The position numbers and the translations under genes were made by a program. From the NCBI GenBank assembly GCA_026874595.1, contig CM049314.1:3369318-3433317 (forward strand): DNA of 64,000 nt. The letters run 5' to 3'. Positions 11,398 through 23,845 of this stretch are shown here, one piece after another (within the stretch, counting starts at the first letter, position 1; every line of letters begins with the position of its first letter). The notes below the pieces were generated by a model. That model had not been told where the DNA came from and searched no databases. It saw nothing but the letters and a program-made list of their open reading frames with translations. This DNA comes from Sipunculus nudus (lineage: Eukaryota > Annelida > Sipuncula > Golfingiida > Sipunculidae).

Positions 11398-12573
11398 GGC
11401 AGATATATGTAATATTGCATCTTTGAATGTAAGAGGTTAAGGTAGTAATGTAAAAAGAAGGGAAATATTTTATTGGTTGAATAGAAAAAAATATGATATG
11501 GTTTTTCTTCAAGAAACACACAGCAGTTTAGAGAAAGAAAAGAGATGGAAAACCGAGTGGGGGAATCAAATTTATTTTAGCCATGGCACAAATCAAGCCA
11601 AGGGAGTCAGTATTTTAATAAAACACAAATCAGGTATCCATGTTAAAGGCATTAAGACAGACAAATGTGGAAGGTTTATAATTATTAATACCACAATAGG
11701 GATCCATAATGTAACCTTAGTGAACTTATATGGGCCAAACAAAGATGAACCAGAGTTTTTTTTTTTTTTTTGATCTTATGAATGCATTGACTAACTTACA
11801 CACAGATAAACTGATTATTGCTGGTGGTTTTAATGTAACAATAAACCCTACACTTGATAAAGAAGGTGGAAATAAACACACTCAAGAAAAATCAAGACAG
11901 AAAGTATTACAATGGATGGAACTTGCACAATTGACAGACATCTGGAGAGCACAACATCCAGGAACACTTAATTACACATGGCATAGGCACAACCCAAAAC
12001 CTGTGTTTTGTCGCCTGGATTACTTTCTCATTAGTGATAGTCTTTGTAATTACTTTTATAGTTCTGACATTGATAGTGGATATAAAACAGATCATTCACT
12101 GATAAATATAGGTTTAATGTCAATTGATCATCCACGTGGGCCAGGTTACTGGAAACTCAACTGTTCTCTCCTTGAAGATGAGGCTTATATAAAACAGATT
12201 AAAGAATGTATTAACATGACTGTTAAATATAATATAGAAGCTAACACAGCCACACTTTCGGATACATTAAAATGTCAAATAAGAGGTGAAAGCATAGCTT
12301 ATGCTACCAACAAAAAGAAAAAAAAATTGTTGATAAAATTAATTTTATTAGAGAAACAAATGCGCAAAGCCCAGTTCCAATATAATAAAACTAAAAACTT
12401 AGAAGATAAATGCAAATGGGAATTAACAGTAAATAATCATAAATCCTTCATTGAGGAACAAACCAGGGGAGCTGTAGTCAGATGCAGCTCCAGATGATAA
12501 ACCAACAAAATATTTTCTTAATTTAGGAAAAGGAAACTTTGTACAAAAATCAATTCTTAAGTTGAAAGATAAA
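11398..12573 (+). pseudogene. LINE ORF2 endonuclease domain, inactivated
   Basis: An APE-type endonuclease: ATG ADICNIASLNVRG, an in-frame TAA, then FLQETHSS with the catalytic glutamate, GVSILIKHKSG, and LVNLYGPN. A run of about 16 T near 11757-11772 shifts the frame. The usual GGDFN motif reads AGGFN, so the catalytic aspartate is replaced by glycine. The terminal TDHSLI histidine motif is kept. The reading runs on toward KGNFVQKSILKLKDK, where the Helentron-like element interrupts it. Confidence 0.85.
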
Positions 12574-14992
12574 CAAGTGACCCATGGGTCATGACGCTCA
12601 GCTGCTAAGCATGACCTGTGACATCATTGGCTGAGATTCACAACTTCCAGTCAAATTTTGAAGAACCAATTTGCCAATTTGTTGAAATTTTCTACGCCAA
12701 CAGAAATATATATCACCTATGTCTGGTTAAAACACAGTGAATTGATGGTCTGAGGAAAATGTATGATTGTTAAGGTATCCAGAACTATTCCCATAGCTTA
12801 CTTGATACCTGTCAGTCTCAAAAGGAACACCACAAAGGGCAAATATAAGATCAAAATATATAGCAAAAAATCAAGGAAATCCATGCAAGAATTATTGAGA
12901 AACAGGTGCTTCTGTATGAATTTTTATTCAATACAAGCCAACTGTACTGCACTTTCATATATGATTATAATATTTATTAAGAAATATTTGACCCAATCCT
13001 TTGCAAGATTACATTTATATACGTCCGACTGCCTTCACTTTAACAGTTCTTAAGATAATATGATCAAAAGGAATTTAAAGATGGTCGCCTGGTGGCCATT
13101 TTGGACTTCTGACAGGTCTGAAATCAGACAACCATTCTCTAAAACGGACCAGAAATTGAAGGTAAATTACTGAAACTGCACTGAAAAAAGGATTCCTAAG
13201 GTGGCTAACTGGCAGACATAATGGATTTCTGACAAGTCTGACATTTGATATCACACATCCTCCAACAATTTACCAAACTTGGGGCAAATTCTCCAAATGA
13301 TGTTACAGTAATGAATGTCCAAAACAATTCAAAAGGCATGTTCAGGCCCTCATATCAGATTTATAGATATGCAAATGTAAAAGTGTAGGTCCAATATTTT
13401 TTTATTATCACTCTGCTTTTCAATGGAGTCAGCAGGGTTGGTAAACTGCAAAACCTGAAAGAATAGAAATGCAGAAAGCATGACTAAGAGTCTTGTAAAA
13501 AAATAAAGCCATCCTAAATCAAGTACACATCCACATATTATGAGAACAAACACTTGCTTTTATATGTGGTGATTTATATAAAAATATTCAGATATCTAGG
13601 AAACGAAGTTTATTGCTATGATTCCATAAAATAAACTGCAAAATGTTCCCATCATCTTATAAATCAGTAGCTAAACCTTAATACTATACTCTCATAGTGT
13701 TAATTCCTGGCTGCAGTATTCCAACAACAGTGTTTTGTTATGCAGTAACGAGGTACTTATCACTCAGCCTTATCACTAAATAGCCTGATACAAAAGGGAG
13801 TCATATGTCACCATTGTCACTCACAATTACAGCCACACGGTGAGATGTACCAGCTGGAGTGCAAGCTTATATATACAAGAAAAATAGAGATGGTCTACAA
13901 AATAAGTTGACCTGACCTATGACCTTGGCCTTTTGCCCACATATATCAACTTGATTCTTTCTAAATGATGGGTAACTATTAACCAATTACATCTGGCCGG
14001 GTGTAATTACTTGGCAACCAATGAGTGAATAACTTAGACCTGCAACCTTTCACCTCCTGACCAGCTGACCTCAAAATCAATTAGTTTTTTCTTCATGCAA
14101 AAAGACCCATAAATATGAAGTTTGAATCACATTCAGTGATGCATAGATGTGTCATATGTGAGAGACTGAAGGTTTGGATTGAACAGTTTCACTTGAAATA
14201 TGTTCACAAGCATTTAGAACAATATTGTGACCTTTGACCTTTTGAACTCAACATCAATAGGCTTCTTCCCCTATTGGTAGGTAAGCCATATATGACAGAT
14301 GGAAAGTATAGATTGAAAAGTTTGCCTGAAAAGGACTCTACGCAAGAAGAGGGTGCTGTGAACTTGACCTTTGACCTCAAGATCAACAGGTCTTTTCCCC
14401 TGTTAGCAGAGAAGCGATCTCAGTCCTGAAAGGTATGGAATGAAAGGTCTAGCTTGAAATGTGTCCACAACCTTTTCAAAGAAGTGGATCCTGTGACCCT
14501 GACCTTTGACCTTGTGACCTCAACATCTATAGGATTCTTCTCCCATTTAGTAGGTGAGCTATATGTGAAAGATCAAAGAATTGGGATGAAAGGTTTGGCT
14601 TAAAATGCATCCACAGGCTTTTCGAAGAAGTCGGTACTGTGACCTTGACCTTTGACCTTGTGACCTCAAAATAATTATGGTTCTTCCCATGTTGGTAGAT
14701 GAGCTGTATGTGAAAGATGGAAGGTTTTGGATGAAAATTTTGGCTAAAAGAATTATTTCTGGGGGGTACAAACACACCCCATAACTTCGAGAATATAGGT
14801 CGCAGTGACCTAATTTCAGGTTTGCAAGGTGATCTTTTTAGAACCTCTAAGACTGCATAGGGTTCATGGCCCTAGCCCCTAGGGTTACGATTTGTGCCCT
14901 GCTAACGGACGGCCGGACGGACAGACGGAAGGACAACGGACAAAGACCCATCGCTATAGCCCAGCATGACTGAAAGTCAGCTGAGCTAAAAA
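12574..14992 (-). mobile_element. Helentron-like non-autonomous element, copy A (2.4 kb), nested in the LINE
   Basis: Read on the minus strand it begins TTTTTAGCTCAGCTGACT and ends CAGCTGAGCGTCATGACC plus ATGGGTCACTTG, next to TTT. The 5' GCTCAGCTG is repeated inverted as CAGCTGAGC just inside a 3' hairpin, TGACCCATGGGTCA. This asymmetric arrangement and a T-rich target without clear duplication fit Helentron-associated non-autonomous elements. It is collinear with the 60044-62471 copy, about 95% alike where I compared about 330 bases. Short open frames in it are shared because the copies are homologous, not because they code. Confidence 0.75.
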
Positions 14993-17005
14993 TGAAAACT
15001 CATTAAGGACACAAAACTAATTTTATAAGAACAGTTTCAGTTTTATAAGGATTTATATACAACAGTTGAAACTCAAGTTGGCTGTACCCACCAGTTTATT
15101 ACAAAAGAGGAATTAAATACACTAAATGAAGAGGAGGCACTCATTTGTGAAGGAGATCTTTCTCCGTCTGAATTTCATAAAACAATAAAATCCCTCAAAA
15201 TCAATAAAACACCAGGGCCTGATGGATTCCCAGCAGAATTTAATCAAAAAGTTTGGTTGGATTTAAAAAAAATACTTTATGGATGCTATTAAATATTCCT
15301 TTAACAACAATACACTGCCATAAACAATGCGCCAAGGCATCATCTGCCTTATCCCTAAGAAAGGAAAAGATTCTCTATTATTGAAAAACTAGCGTCCTCT
15401 CTCTCTTTTAAATACAGATTATAAAATACTTGCCAAGACCTTAGCTAATAGACTCAAAACTAAACTACCTTCAATCATCCACTGTGATCAAAAAGGTTTT
15501 ATGAAAAATAGATATATTGGAGAAAATATAATCAAAATTACAGATATATTTGCACATTCAAACAAACATAAGATAAAATGCTATCTCATATAAATAGATT
15601 TTGAAAAAGCCTTTGATTTTTTAGAAAGGCCCCACATTCAAAATACATTAGATTTACTAAATTTTGGACCACATTTTAGGAAATGGGTACAAGTACTTTA
15701 TTCAAATATTAACAGTGTCATAAACAGAGGATGGGCAACTACATACTTTCCTATAAGGAGGGGTCTAAGGCAAGGTTGCCCCTTGTCTCTCTATTAATTT
15801 ATACTAGCCTCAGAAATTTTAGCTGTTAAGATAAGGTATAATGCAAAAATTAAAGGTGTAAATATTGGGGGTTATGAACACAAATTGATTCAATATGCAG
15901 ATGATACATTTGTTACTCTCACTGGTGGTTCCCAGTCTGTTAAAGAGATTCTTAAAACATTTGAAATGTTTCACAAAATCTCTGGACTAAAAGTAAATGT
16001 TGAAAAATCTGTAGTAATGCCTATGACACTTTATGCTGATGAACAAGATAATATAGAAAGGTTAGGCCTAAAATGGAGCACTGAACCAGTAAAAATTTTG
16101 GGAATATCTGTCCATCCTGACTGGAGAAAAATGAAAGACATCAATTTAAAGAAATCCTCAGCAAAATTAAAACAATAATACATGTATGGTCATACAGAGG
16201 TATGTCACTGTCAGGGAAAATTACCATTATAAAAGCCAACATCCTATCACAACTGATGTATGCACTGCAAGTGTTACCAAATCCATCCTTAGCTTATATA
16301 AATGATATTGAAGACTTACTTTGGAAATTTATATGGGGTAAACAAGACAGTATAAAACGATCTTCTCTTATAGCACCAGCAGAAAAAGGGGGACTAGATA
16401 TGGTACATTTGAAATCTAAATTTGATTCTTTAAAAATTTCTTGAGTAAAGCGTTTCTTGTCGGACCCCTTGGATGAAGGTTGGAGGCAAATTGTTAATTT
16501 ACAATTTAGAAGACTGGGCTCTTACCTATTCAAATGTAACCTTAAGGCATGTGATACAGATAAATTTGATAAAACATGCAATCCATTTGGTAGAGATGTT
16601 TTAAATGCATGGTGCAAATACAATTTCAAAAATTTATATACTCCTGACGAAATTTTAAGCCAAGAGTTATTTTTCAACTCTCATATCAAAATAGATAAAA
16701 CAACGGTGTATAATAAAGAATTATATAATGCAGGTGTAACAAAATTGTATGATGTTTTAAAATATAATGGTAAAAACTATATATTCCAGTCACATGCAGA
16801 ACTTGTATACAGTACAAAAGCAAATATTGACAAAATGCAGTATATGTGTTTAATCGATGCTATCCCAGATGTTTGGAAAAAAAATGTGGAAACATGTATA
16901 AACATGGATTACTACAGTTATTGTTACGGAACCTAATATAAATAGATCACGTATGCGTGATGAACACAAATTTTGTTATGGAGATAAATAAAAAAAATCA
17001 GATTC
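14993..17005 (+). pseudogene. LINE ORF2 reverse transcriptase domain, inactivated
   Basis: The reading resumes after the inserted element with KDTKLIL (after a frameshift) and FYKDLYTTVETQ. It then shows NKTPGPDGFPAEF, a RPLSLLNTDYKILAK segment, IDFEKAFD, GLRQGCPLS and the catalytic IQYADD box at about 15885-15905. Several stops interrupt it, for example before RPLSLL and after GCPLSLY. The thumb and following region continue to YYSYCYGT at 16935, after which the LTR fragment begins. Confidence 0.87.
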
Positions 17006-17708
17006 TGTAACACTAGGCAGCGTGAAATGTCTAGGGGAATGAATAAAGAAGTTAGTGGTTTTTTGTTAACAAATAACTATAATTTATTCTTTAAACAACC
17101 CTAACAATACAATACACTAAATCAATACAATTATACAGTAAAACAGCGTTATAGCAACAAGTCAATATAATCACTCAGAAAGATAATGGTACAGTACCTC
17201 GATACCAACACCGTCACCACGATAAGTCCTTTCAATGTAAACTCTCGGAGAATGACAATCCAGTGGAAAGTTCTTGCAACAACACAGAAAGTAAACCGAA
17301 GTCCAAATGTATAAAATCCAGGAGAAAATCTTTAAAAATGTGTAATTGCCGCATTCGTTGGATAAGGTCTTAGAATCTGACACACGCTTCTGCGTCCGCT
17401 GGTATCTGCTCTGCTTTCTGCCCCCTGGTTAAAGAAAACACCCCCTTTATATACCTTCACACCCCAAGCCGGGAATTTCCACTTCTCGAACAGTCTATAA
17501 GTTCTTGCACAACACGCGTTTCAGGAATTATCTAGAAAGACATAGCCGTGTGTCTCTACACATACCAGGCTCATCACATGACCCCCGACCAGGCGTGAAA
17601 ACACAAGGCTCGCATAACAACGAGAGTTCAACCAGTACGGATTAAACATAAAATGTAACAACAACACGAGTTACGCCCGTGTCACATAATAAAAGAGCAC
17701 CTGTAACA
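17006..17708 (-). mobile_element. LTR (3' LTR of a retrotransposon), 703 bp
   Basis: On the minus strand it runs from TGTTACAGGTG to CTAGTGTTACA, so the two ends share TGTTACA. A TATA box, TATATAAAGG, lies at 17446-17454 and an AATAAA signal near 17083-17088, in the order expected of U3-R-U5. It interrupts the LINE. No matching 5-base target duplication was found, so the original insertion has been altered. Confidence 0.7.
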
Positions 17709-17775
17709 CTCCCCCTCCTGTAAGAAAAAAGAAAGTTCTCTCGGAAAACTTTCTTTTTGCGATCACAATCACTAA
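17709..17775 (-). mobile_element. Polypurine tract and short internal stub of the LTR retrotransposon
   Basis: Directly upstream of the minus-strand LTR is AGGAGGGGGAG, a typical polypurine tract primer for plus-strand synthesis. Beyond it a 10-bp perfect stem, AAAGAAAGTT with AACTTTCTTT, encloses a 9-base loop. About 50 bases later the LINE sequence resumes, so nearly all the internal region is missing. The exact edge is uncertain by about 10 bases. Confidence 0.6.
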
Positions 17776-18426
17776 AATTTTACAGCATCTCAAAAATCAT
17801 TTTATTTACAACAATATAAACCAAAAATTGAAACAATAATGAACATCAAGAATGTTACACAAAAGGTTTATAATGATTTAATTCTAACAGTCTGTACAGA
17901 ACCTAAGAAGGCTATTGAAAAGTGGTCTAAAGAAATGCAATGTGATTATCAAGATTTAGTATTTGAAGCCTTCAAGAACATTAACAGAACCACAGTATCA
18001 GAAATGTTAAGAATGTTTCAGTTCAGAATAATTCACGTAATATAAATCTCAACCCTTTTTTATATAGGATAGGTAAAGCTGATAGTGAGCTCTGATCACT
18101 CTGTAAAAAAAAGAGAAGGAAACTCTTGTGCATATATTTTATAGTTGCTGTGTAACACAGACCATATCATCACAATTAAAAAAATGGCTCGCAAATTTAC
18201 ATGTTATAATACCTGAAAGTAGCTTCAGTATGAAGTCTGTTATCTTCAGCTACAACAACAATCCTCTGTTAGACACCCTCACACTATTAGTTAAACGATT
18301 TGTATATGTGAGTAAATGTAAAGATATTATGCCAAATGTCATCAATTACCAATCATATGTCAAACAGATCTATACCATAGAAAGAAATATTGCTTATAAG
18401 AATGGTAACATATCCCTACATTATTA
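17770..18426 (+). pseudogene. LINE ORF2 C-terminal domain with zinc knuckle, inactivated
   Basis: After the LTR fragment the frame picks up with QHLKNHFIYNNINQKLKQ, then KAIEKWSKEM and MLRMFQFRIIH, typical of the L1 C-terminus. An LCSLCKKEKE...HIFYSC zinc-knuckle pattern follows around 18090-18150, reached through a frameshift. The coding part ends near 18426. Confidence 0.78.
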
Positions 18427-18514
18427 AAAGTGGGATGAAATGTTTTCTGAAACCTCAACTTAGCAGTTGAGAATCATTCAAACCATCTGACACAGACAAC
18501 AACCTCTAAGAAGT

Positions 18515-18539
18515 CCCCCCCCCCCCCAATCATTTCTTT

Positions 18540-18606
<67 letters not shown>

Positions 18607-18610
18607 TTTA
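18515..18610. repeat. Poly-C, (CT)n and poly-T simple repeats
   Basis: A C-tract at about 18515-18527 is followed by (CT)n at 18537-18597 and poly-T, within the LINE 3' region. Confidence 0.9.
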
Positions 18611-18970
18611 TCATGATAACCCCCCTTTCTCCACCCTGAGTTCATCTTCATGCAACCATGAACAAAATGTAAACAAGTTGATAACGTTAATTTTTAAATA
18701 TATACTAAAATACTTATGCAAGAGACATTCTGTTCTTACTGTAAGTTTGACTATATACGTATTATGTTTTATTTCATGTACTTGGTTTCACGTAGCATTT
18801 ATCTCTTAAGTATGACTCTTTCCCTATTCTACGTACTATTTTGCTGCGTCACTTGTGTTTTGCTTGTATTGTATTGTCATATCATTTGTTGTAAGTCGCT
18901 TTGTGATATATTGTACTGTTATAGTAGTTTCCTTTTTGTAAGATGATTTATGGAATAAAAAAAGTAAAAT

Positions 18971-20545
18971 TGATATTTAAAAAAAAGTCTATATTGATTA
19001 TACAGTTATATAGTTTATTAAGTGATTTAGCATTTGTCAATTCAGTTCTCATATATATATGTATATATTTACATAAATATTTGATATAAATGCATAGGCC
19101 TACATAAATATATATTTTTGACTTATCTTTGGCTCTGTAATCCATTTAATTACTTTATTTTCCCTTTCTCTGAATCCGTAAATTAACCAACAGAATGTAT
19201 TCTTTATTAACCATTGTCGTTATTTATTTAATCTTTGAGTAGCTTCACACACCCATTATTCCCTGAAGTACAAGTGCTCGGAATGTTCGAAGACAAGCGC
19301 GGAGGCGGTTCGTTTACATACAACGCGCGTACGCGGTCACAGTCCAGTGCACACGCGAAAACCAAGGGCTAAACCTCAACTCAACCTGAGTGCAGCTGCC
19401 GAGCAAGCCATCATATGATCGGCATTTTCCACGTGAGCACTGTTTATGACAACAAGTCCAAAATATTCATCCAATTAAATCTGATTGACCCTTTACAAAA
19501 TATATGTATCCCTACGCGTGTATATTTCCAAATTGTGTTTTTAAAAACAGATGATTCTCCTAGTTGAAGCCATAGGGTTCGTGATCGGTATGTATCGATC
19601 ACATGCAGTTGGTGTTAACAGACGAGAGGGTCACAGATTTGTCCGATTAGTGGTGAAGGAAGTTCGCCGGTGGCAATAATAACGCTTTTGTATTGGATGA
19701 AGCATGCGCATGGTAAAATCCATATGATTTCACGCCCTGTGCCGTGGGAGTTGTCACCACAGCGTACTTGGGACTTTTACCTTATCAGTAGCGTTAGTAG
19801 TTTTGACAGGGGTCGATGCCATGTCAACCACGAGGAGACTCCACAGAACCACGTGGTTCGGATGACAGCTGTACACACTCATTTGACGATCGGCTGTACT
19901 TGACCCCGGCAGAGTTGACAGTGTAAGATATACAGCGAGGGTTTGTGTGGGCGACCCGGCGTGTACCACCGCCTAATACATCCGTGTACAAGTGAATAGT
20001 GTATATGATCTGGCTGTTATACAGCCTGTACCACGGCTTTTATACCAACTGACCCAGCAGTACAACTCCGGTGAGTTTTTCTTCCGCAAACTAGATGCAT
20101 GCTTTGCTGATCATGTTACTTCCCATTATACACAACTATTTCACCAAATGAAAGTAACTTGTTTTGTGCTGAGTGCTCTTATTTGTTAACCGGGAGTGGT
20201 ATAGCTATGTACATATGTATTCTAAACTCTTTAATATAAGAACAAATGAGGTTATGTACACACATAAACTGCACGGTTTGGAGGGTACAAGGGACCAACA
20301 TGCATGTTCATATGAACTGCATGGCAACAAATGATCTGTGCACAACTCGCTGCTTAAAAACATACGGAGTTATTTTTCAGTATAATTGAACCCGCATTGC
20401 CTAATTGAATTAACAGAATGGTACTTATTTTGCCATACACTATAAATGCTGTAATTGTTCAGGCCGAAATTGAGGACTTTGGGTCAAAATGAATAAACCC
20501 TGAATAGAGAATTGAGTGCGTTCGTACTAGATTCGTGTGAAAGTT
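18971..20545. other. Unassigned stretch with CpG-richer core
   Basis: Around 19270-19420 and 19830-19990 the sequence is richer in CG dinucleotides than its surroundings, as might mark an old promoter or exon. I found no convincing splice-bounded coding frame. Confidence 0.4.
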
Positions 20546-20550
20546 ATTTA

Positions 20551-20748
20551 GATCCGGCGCGGATACAAGGGGGGGGGGGGGGGGGGGGGGCACGCTTGTG
20601 ATAAGACCCATCTTGTCACCATGAGTATAGTCAGTGAAATGCTTAACCCTTGCGCCTTCGCTAAACTCCGGGAGATCAGATGCCGGTACTCTCCAGGTAC
20701 CTGCGCCCCCCCCCCCCCCTCTTTTGTAAAATCCTTGATCGGCCCCTG
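20551..20748. mobile_element. Short inverted-repeat element with G-tract ends
   Basis: The left end reads GATCCGGCGCGGATACAAG followed by about 22 G (20569-20590). The right end, reverse-complemented, reads GGGGCCGATCAAGGATTTTA, CAAAAGAG and a G-tract (C-tract at 20705-20719). The ends are imperfect inverted copies, so this looks like a MITE-type element. Related fragments may lie at 1147-1233 and 42086. Confidence 0.5.
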
Positions 20749-20934
20749 TAGATAAGTACCCCAGAAAAGAGCAGATATGGAAAAGAATTACTTCTGACAT
20801 ATCAGGGTGAATTATTTTTTTTTCTAGGCCGTACGTGTTCATACAGATTCATGCAATTCTTAGCTACAACACTTCTATTTTTGAACAGAAATTAGGCTTA
20901 TCATTGAAGTAAAGTTTTAAAAAAATATAATAAA

Positions 20935-21008
<74 letters not shown>

Positions 21009-22260
21009 GCATCGTTAAACTAACCAAGATTTTATGTTCGGATAAACGAGCGTTCGGATAAAAGATTGTGCATGAGACTGCTCCAGGATTCGCTTTTTTG
21101 CCAACCTGAAACTAGTACCGGACGTTATCAGATACCTGCAGTCCTGCATTTATAAAGCTAGCCCATAGCAAACGCATGTCTACAATATTTGCTACGTTTA
21201 CCATTAAGTCAGTTAAAATGTCATGTAAAATTCATTAAAGTGATTGCTGAACGGTCCTTGAAGAGTAAGAACCAGTCGTTACCTTATCTAATTCCATGAC
21301 ATGCGTAGCTGCATGCAATTATATTTCAACGTGGATCGTGAGAATTTAAATGGAGCGCTTTGAATAGAAAATTATATACAAGAATGCAATTAAACGACAA
21401 TAAAAATTAAAATAATTTAAAATGATTGTTTATGTCATTTCAGTAGGTAGTATATTATATAATGTATAATTTTTTCAATTGATCACCCGATCCTCGACTG
21501 CGTAGTTAAAGGCGAGCAGAGGATAACACGGACCGTCGTACCGCACGGTGCCTTTATTAATCAGTATTATGCATCACTTCTAATCTGCGTACAGTGCATT
21601 TGCTTTGAATCAGACGATCTTAAATAGCATTTTTTAAATATATATTTGTCATGTAAAGATTACTGATAAACGACAACATTTTCGAATCTCAGTTGTCAGT
21701 TTCTGATGAACGATTTTGGGATGAATGGTGTTCGAATAAACGACGCTCTGTTATATAGATATTATATATATAGTGAATATGAATGTATGCGTGAGATCAA
21801 CCTGTATATTGTCGGAGAGTTTATAATAAAATGATTTACCGACACGTCAGCTTTATTGAGGTATCATTATTGTTTGAATCCCCTATATCTAAACTCAATT
21901 CAAAAGTGCTTTAAATTCATATGAGACCCAACAAAGTTCACAGTATTTTAAATCTGGTACTCTGGTCTTTCTGACGGTATAGCTATTTTTTATCTTTTCA
22001 TTAATTTCACATGACTTGTAACATTTAATATATTAAATTTTTAAAATGTACACTATTTTAAGCCCCCAGTAACAACTATTCTGTTTTCATAGACTAGTAT
22101 ATTTAACTACATTTAAATATATCAATTTTTCCCACTATCATGTTTCTGTGTAGCCTAAAACTGAAATTTAAATTTTATTCAATAAATATTGTAAAATTAT
22201 AATTAAATGGCTACCATTATGCCAAGTGGACGCTGGTAAATAACAGTACAGGGCGTAATG
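20749..22260. other. AT-rich intergenic stretch
   Basis: It holds an (AT)n run at 20937-21006 and otherwise nothing I recognise. Confidence 0.5.
20937..21006. repeat. (AT)n microsatellite
   Basis: Uninterrupted AT dinucleotide run of about 70 bases. Confidence 0.97.
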
Positions 22261-22261
22261 C

Positions 22262-23040
22262 AATATATATTTGTCTTCCCTCCCATGGGGTGAGACGCAT
22301 AGTGTTTGGTCCGTCGTCTGTCGTCGTCGGGGGCGTCATCGTCGTCATATCCTGTGAACGCGGTAACTTTTGAACGACCCAACATTTTTTCATGAAATTT
22401 AAAATTTAAATTGTTTCTACCAAAATCTCGGACGAGTTCGAAAACTGGTGACTTTGACCTTCATCATCAAGGTCAAATAGGCCGAAATATAATTTTTTGG
22501 TGAACCCCATATCTTATAACCCCATAAATATCGCATATTTTTTCCTCAAATTTGAAACACTAATGTCTTAATCAAGTCCCCTGAGGAATTCGAAAACTGG
22601 TGACCTTGACCTGGCTATTCAAGGCAAAATCAGCCAGAATAGAAATAGTTTTGAACACTCTTAACTTTTGAACCACCTGATATATTTTCATAAAATTCAC
22701 CTTGTGAATTGTCTCTTTTAATATCTCGGACAAATTATAAAACCGGTGACCTTGACCTTAATCATCAAGGTCAAATAGGCCGAAATAGAATTATTTTGGA
22801 ACCCCATAACTTCAGAAGTAGCGCATCTTTCCCCGTCAAACTTGAAACACTAATTCTTTTAATTAGGGTCCTCGAGGTGCTCGAAAAATGGTGACCTTGA
22901 CTTGGATATTCAAGGTCAAATCAGCCAGAATAGAATCTCATATCAGTTCATAACTTGGTTACCTTGATCATCATCATGCAAGGTCAAATCTTTAGAAATC
23001 CAGGATTTAAGTTAACACCAAACTTTTAAAGGGGTCTATT
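22262..23040 (+). mobile_element. Dispersed element with four 150-bp units carrying AGGTCA half-sites
   Basis: A CG-rich head (TGGTCCGTCGTCTGTCGTC near 22308) is followed by four units about 150 bp apart, starting near 22445, 22600, 22744 and 22891. Each is built around GGTGACCTTGACCT, an 8-base spacer and AAGGTCAAAT. Alternate units are more alike (CATCAAGG versus TATTCAAGG versions), so the true unit may be a 300-bp dimer. The layout resembles the interior of the 28.5-29.5 kb element. Confidence 0.6.
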
Positions 23041-23115
23041 TCAAACATCAAATTTGGGAAAATGAGGCCCGTATATAGTGAGGCATATAGTTTTTTTTGT
23101 GTCACCAAAAAACCT

Positions 23116-23116
<1 letters not shown>

Positions 23117-23183
<67 letters not shown>
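23117..23183. repeat. (AT)n microsatellite
   Basis: Uninterrupted AT dinucleotide run. Confidence 0.97.
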
Positions 23184-23185
<2 letters not shown>

Positions 23186-23334
23186 ATTTTTACCATTATT
23201 GGACTTAAACCTTTATGTCCCCAAATCCATCCTTGAGGACCCAGCATTTGTACAGACAGCTGGGTAAGGCTAGCTCCGAGTCATCAAGGGACGAGATTTG
23301 GTCCAGTCTGCTACTTGATACAACCCTAGTGAAT

Positions 23335-23845
23335 TAGTCAAGAAAGTTGGTTTAGACAGACGCCGAGAATTAGTTCAGGCATTTTGTTGAGGCAGACACC
23401 ATGGAGCCGATTCAGAAAGCTGGTTTAGACAGACGCCGAAAATTAGTCCAGGCAGGTTGTTGAGACAGACACCATGGAGCCGATTCAGAAAGCTGGTTTA
23501 GACAGACGCCGAAAATTAGTCCAGGCAGGTTGTTGAGACAGACACCATGGAGCGGATTCAGAAAGCTGGTTTAGACAGACACCGAGAATTAGTTCCGGCA
23601 GATTATTGAGGCAGACACCTTGGAGCCGATTCAGAAAGCTGGTTTAGACTGACACCGAAAATTAGTCCAGGCAGGTTGTTGAGACAGACACCATGGAGCG
23701 GATTCAGAAAGCTGGTTTAGACAGACGCCGAGAATTAGTTCAGGCAGATTATTGAGGCAGACACCTTGGAGCCGATTCAGAAAGCTGGTTTAGACTGACG
23801 CCGGGAAATAGTTCGGGCAACGAAATGAGCAGCGATTAGACATTT
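23335..23845 (+). repeat. 73-bp minisatellite, about seven copies
   Basis: The word TTTAGAC(A/T)GAC recurs at 23351, 23424, 23497, 23570, 23643, 23716 and 23789, exactly 73 bases apart. Units contain GCAGACACC and GGAGC(C/G)GATTCAGAAAG. Variants such as CCATGG/CCTTGG and GGTTGTTG/GATTATTG alternate between units, which suggests higher-order duplication. Degenerate GACAGAC-type words extend on both sides to about 23250 and 24040. Confidence 0.9.

Larger units (their letters stand above)
11398..18970 (+). mobile_element. Decayed L1-like LINE retrotransposon, interrupted by two later insertions
   Basis: One ORF2-type polyprotein can be followed on the plus strand: endonuclease 11398-12497, reverse transcriptase about 15011-16936, C-terminal part with a CxxC...H...C zinc knuckle 17770-18426. 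A tail rich in C and CT ends in GGAATAAAAAAAG near 18950. Stops and frameshifts occur throughout, so it is not functional. It is split by a Helentron-like element at 12574-14992 and by an LTR fragment at 17006 to about 17775. No ORF1 was recognised upstream. The layout is of the L1/Tx1 type; the exact clade is uncertain. Confidence 0.85.

Noticed and set aside
12763-14777. Open frames on either strand of copy A, with homologues in copy B (60264-62282)
   Set aside because: They are shared because the two elements are copies of each other. Frames are short, differ in ends, and encode no recognisable domain.
19270-20060. CpG-richer region as a gene start
   Set aside because: I found no ATG frame that runs into a good donor and no recognisable protein; composition alone is not enough.
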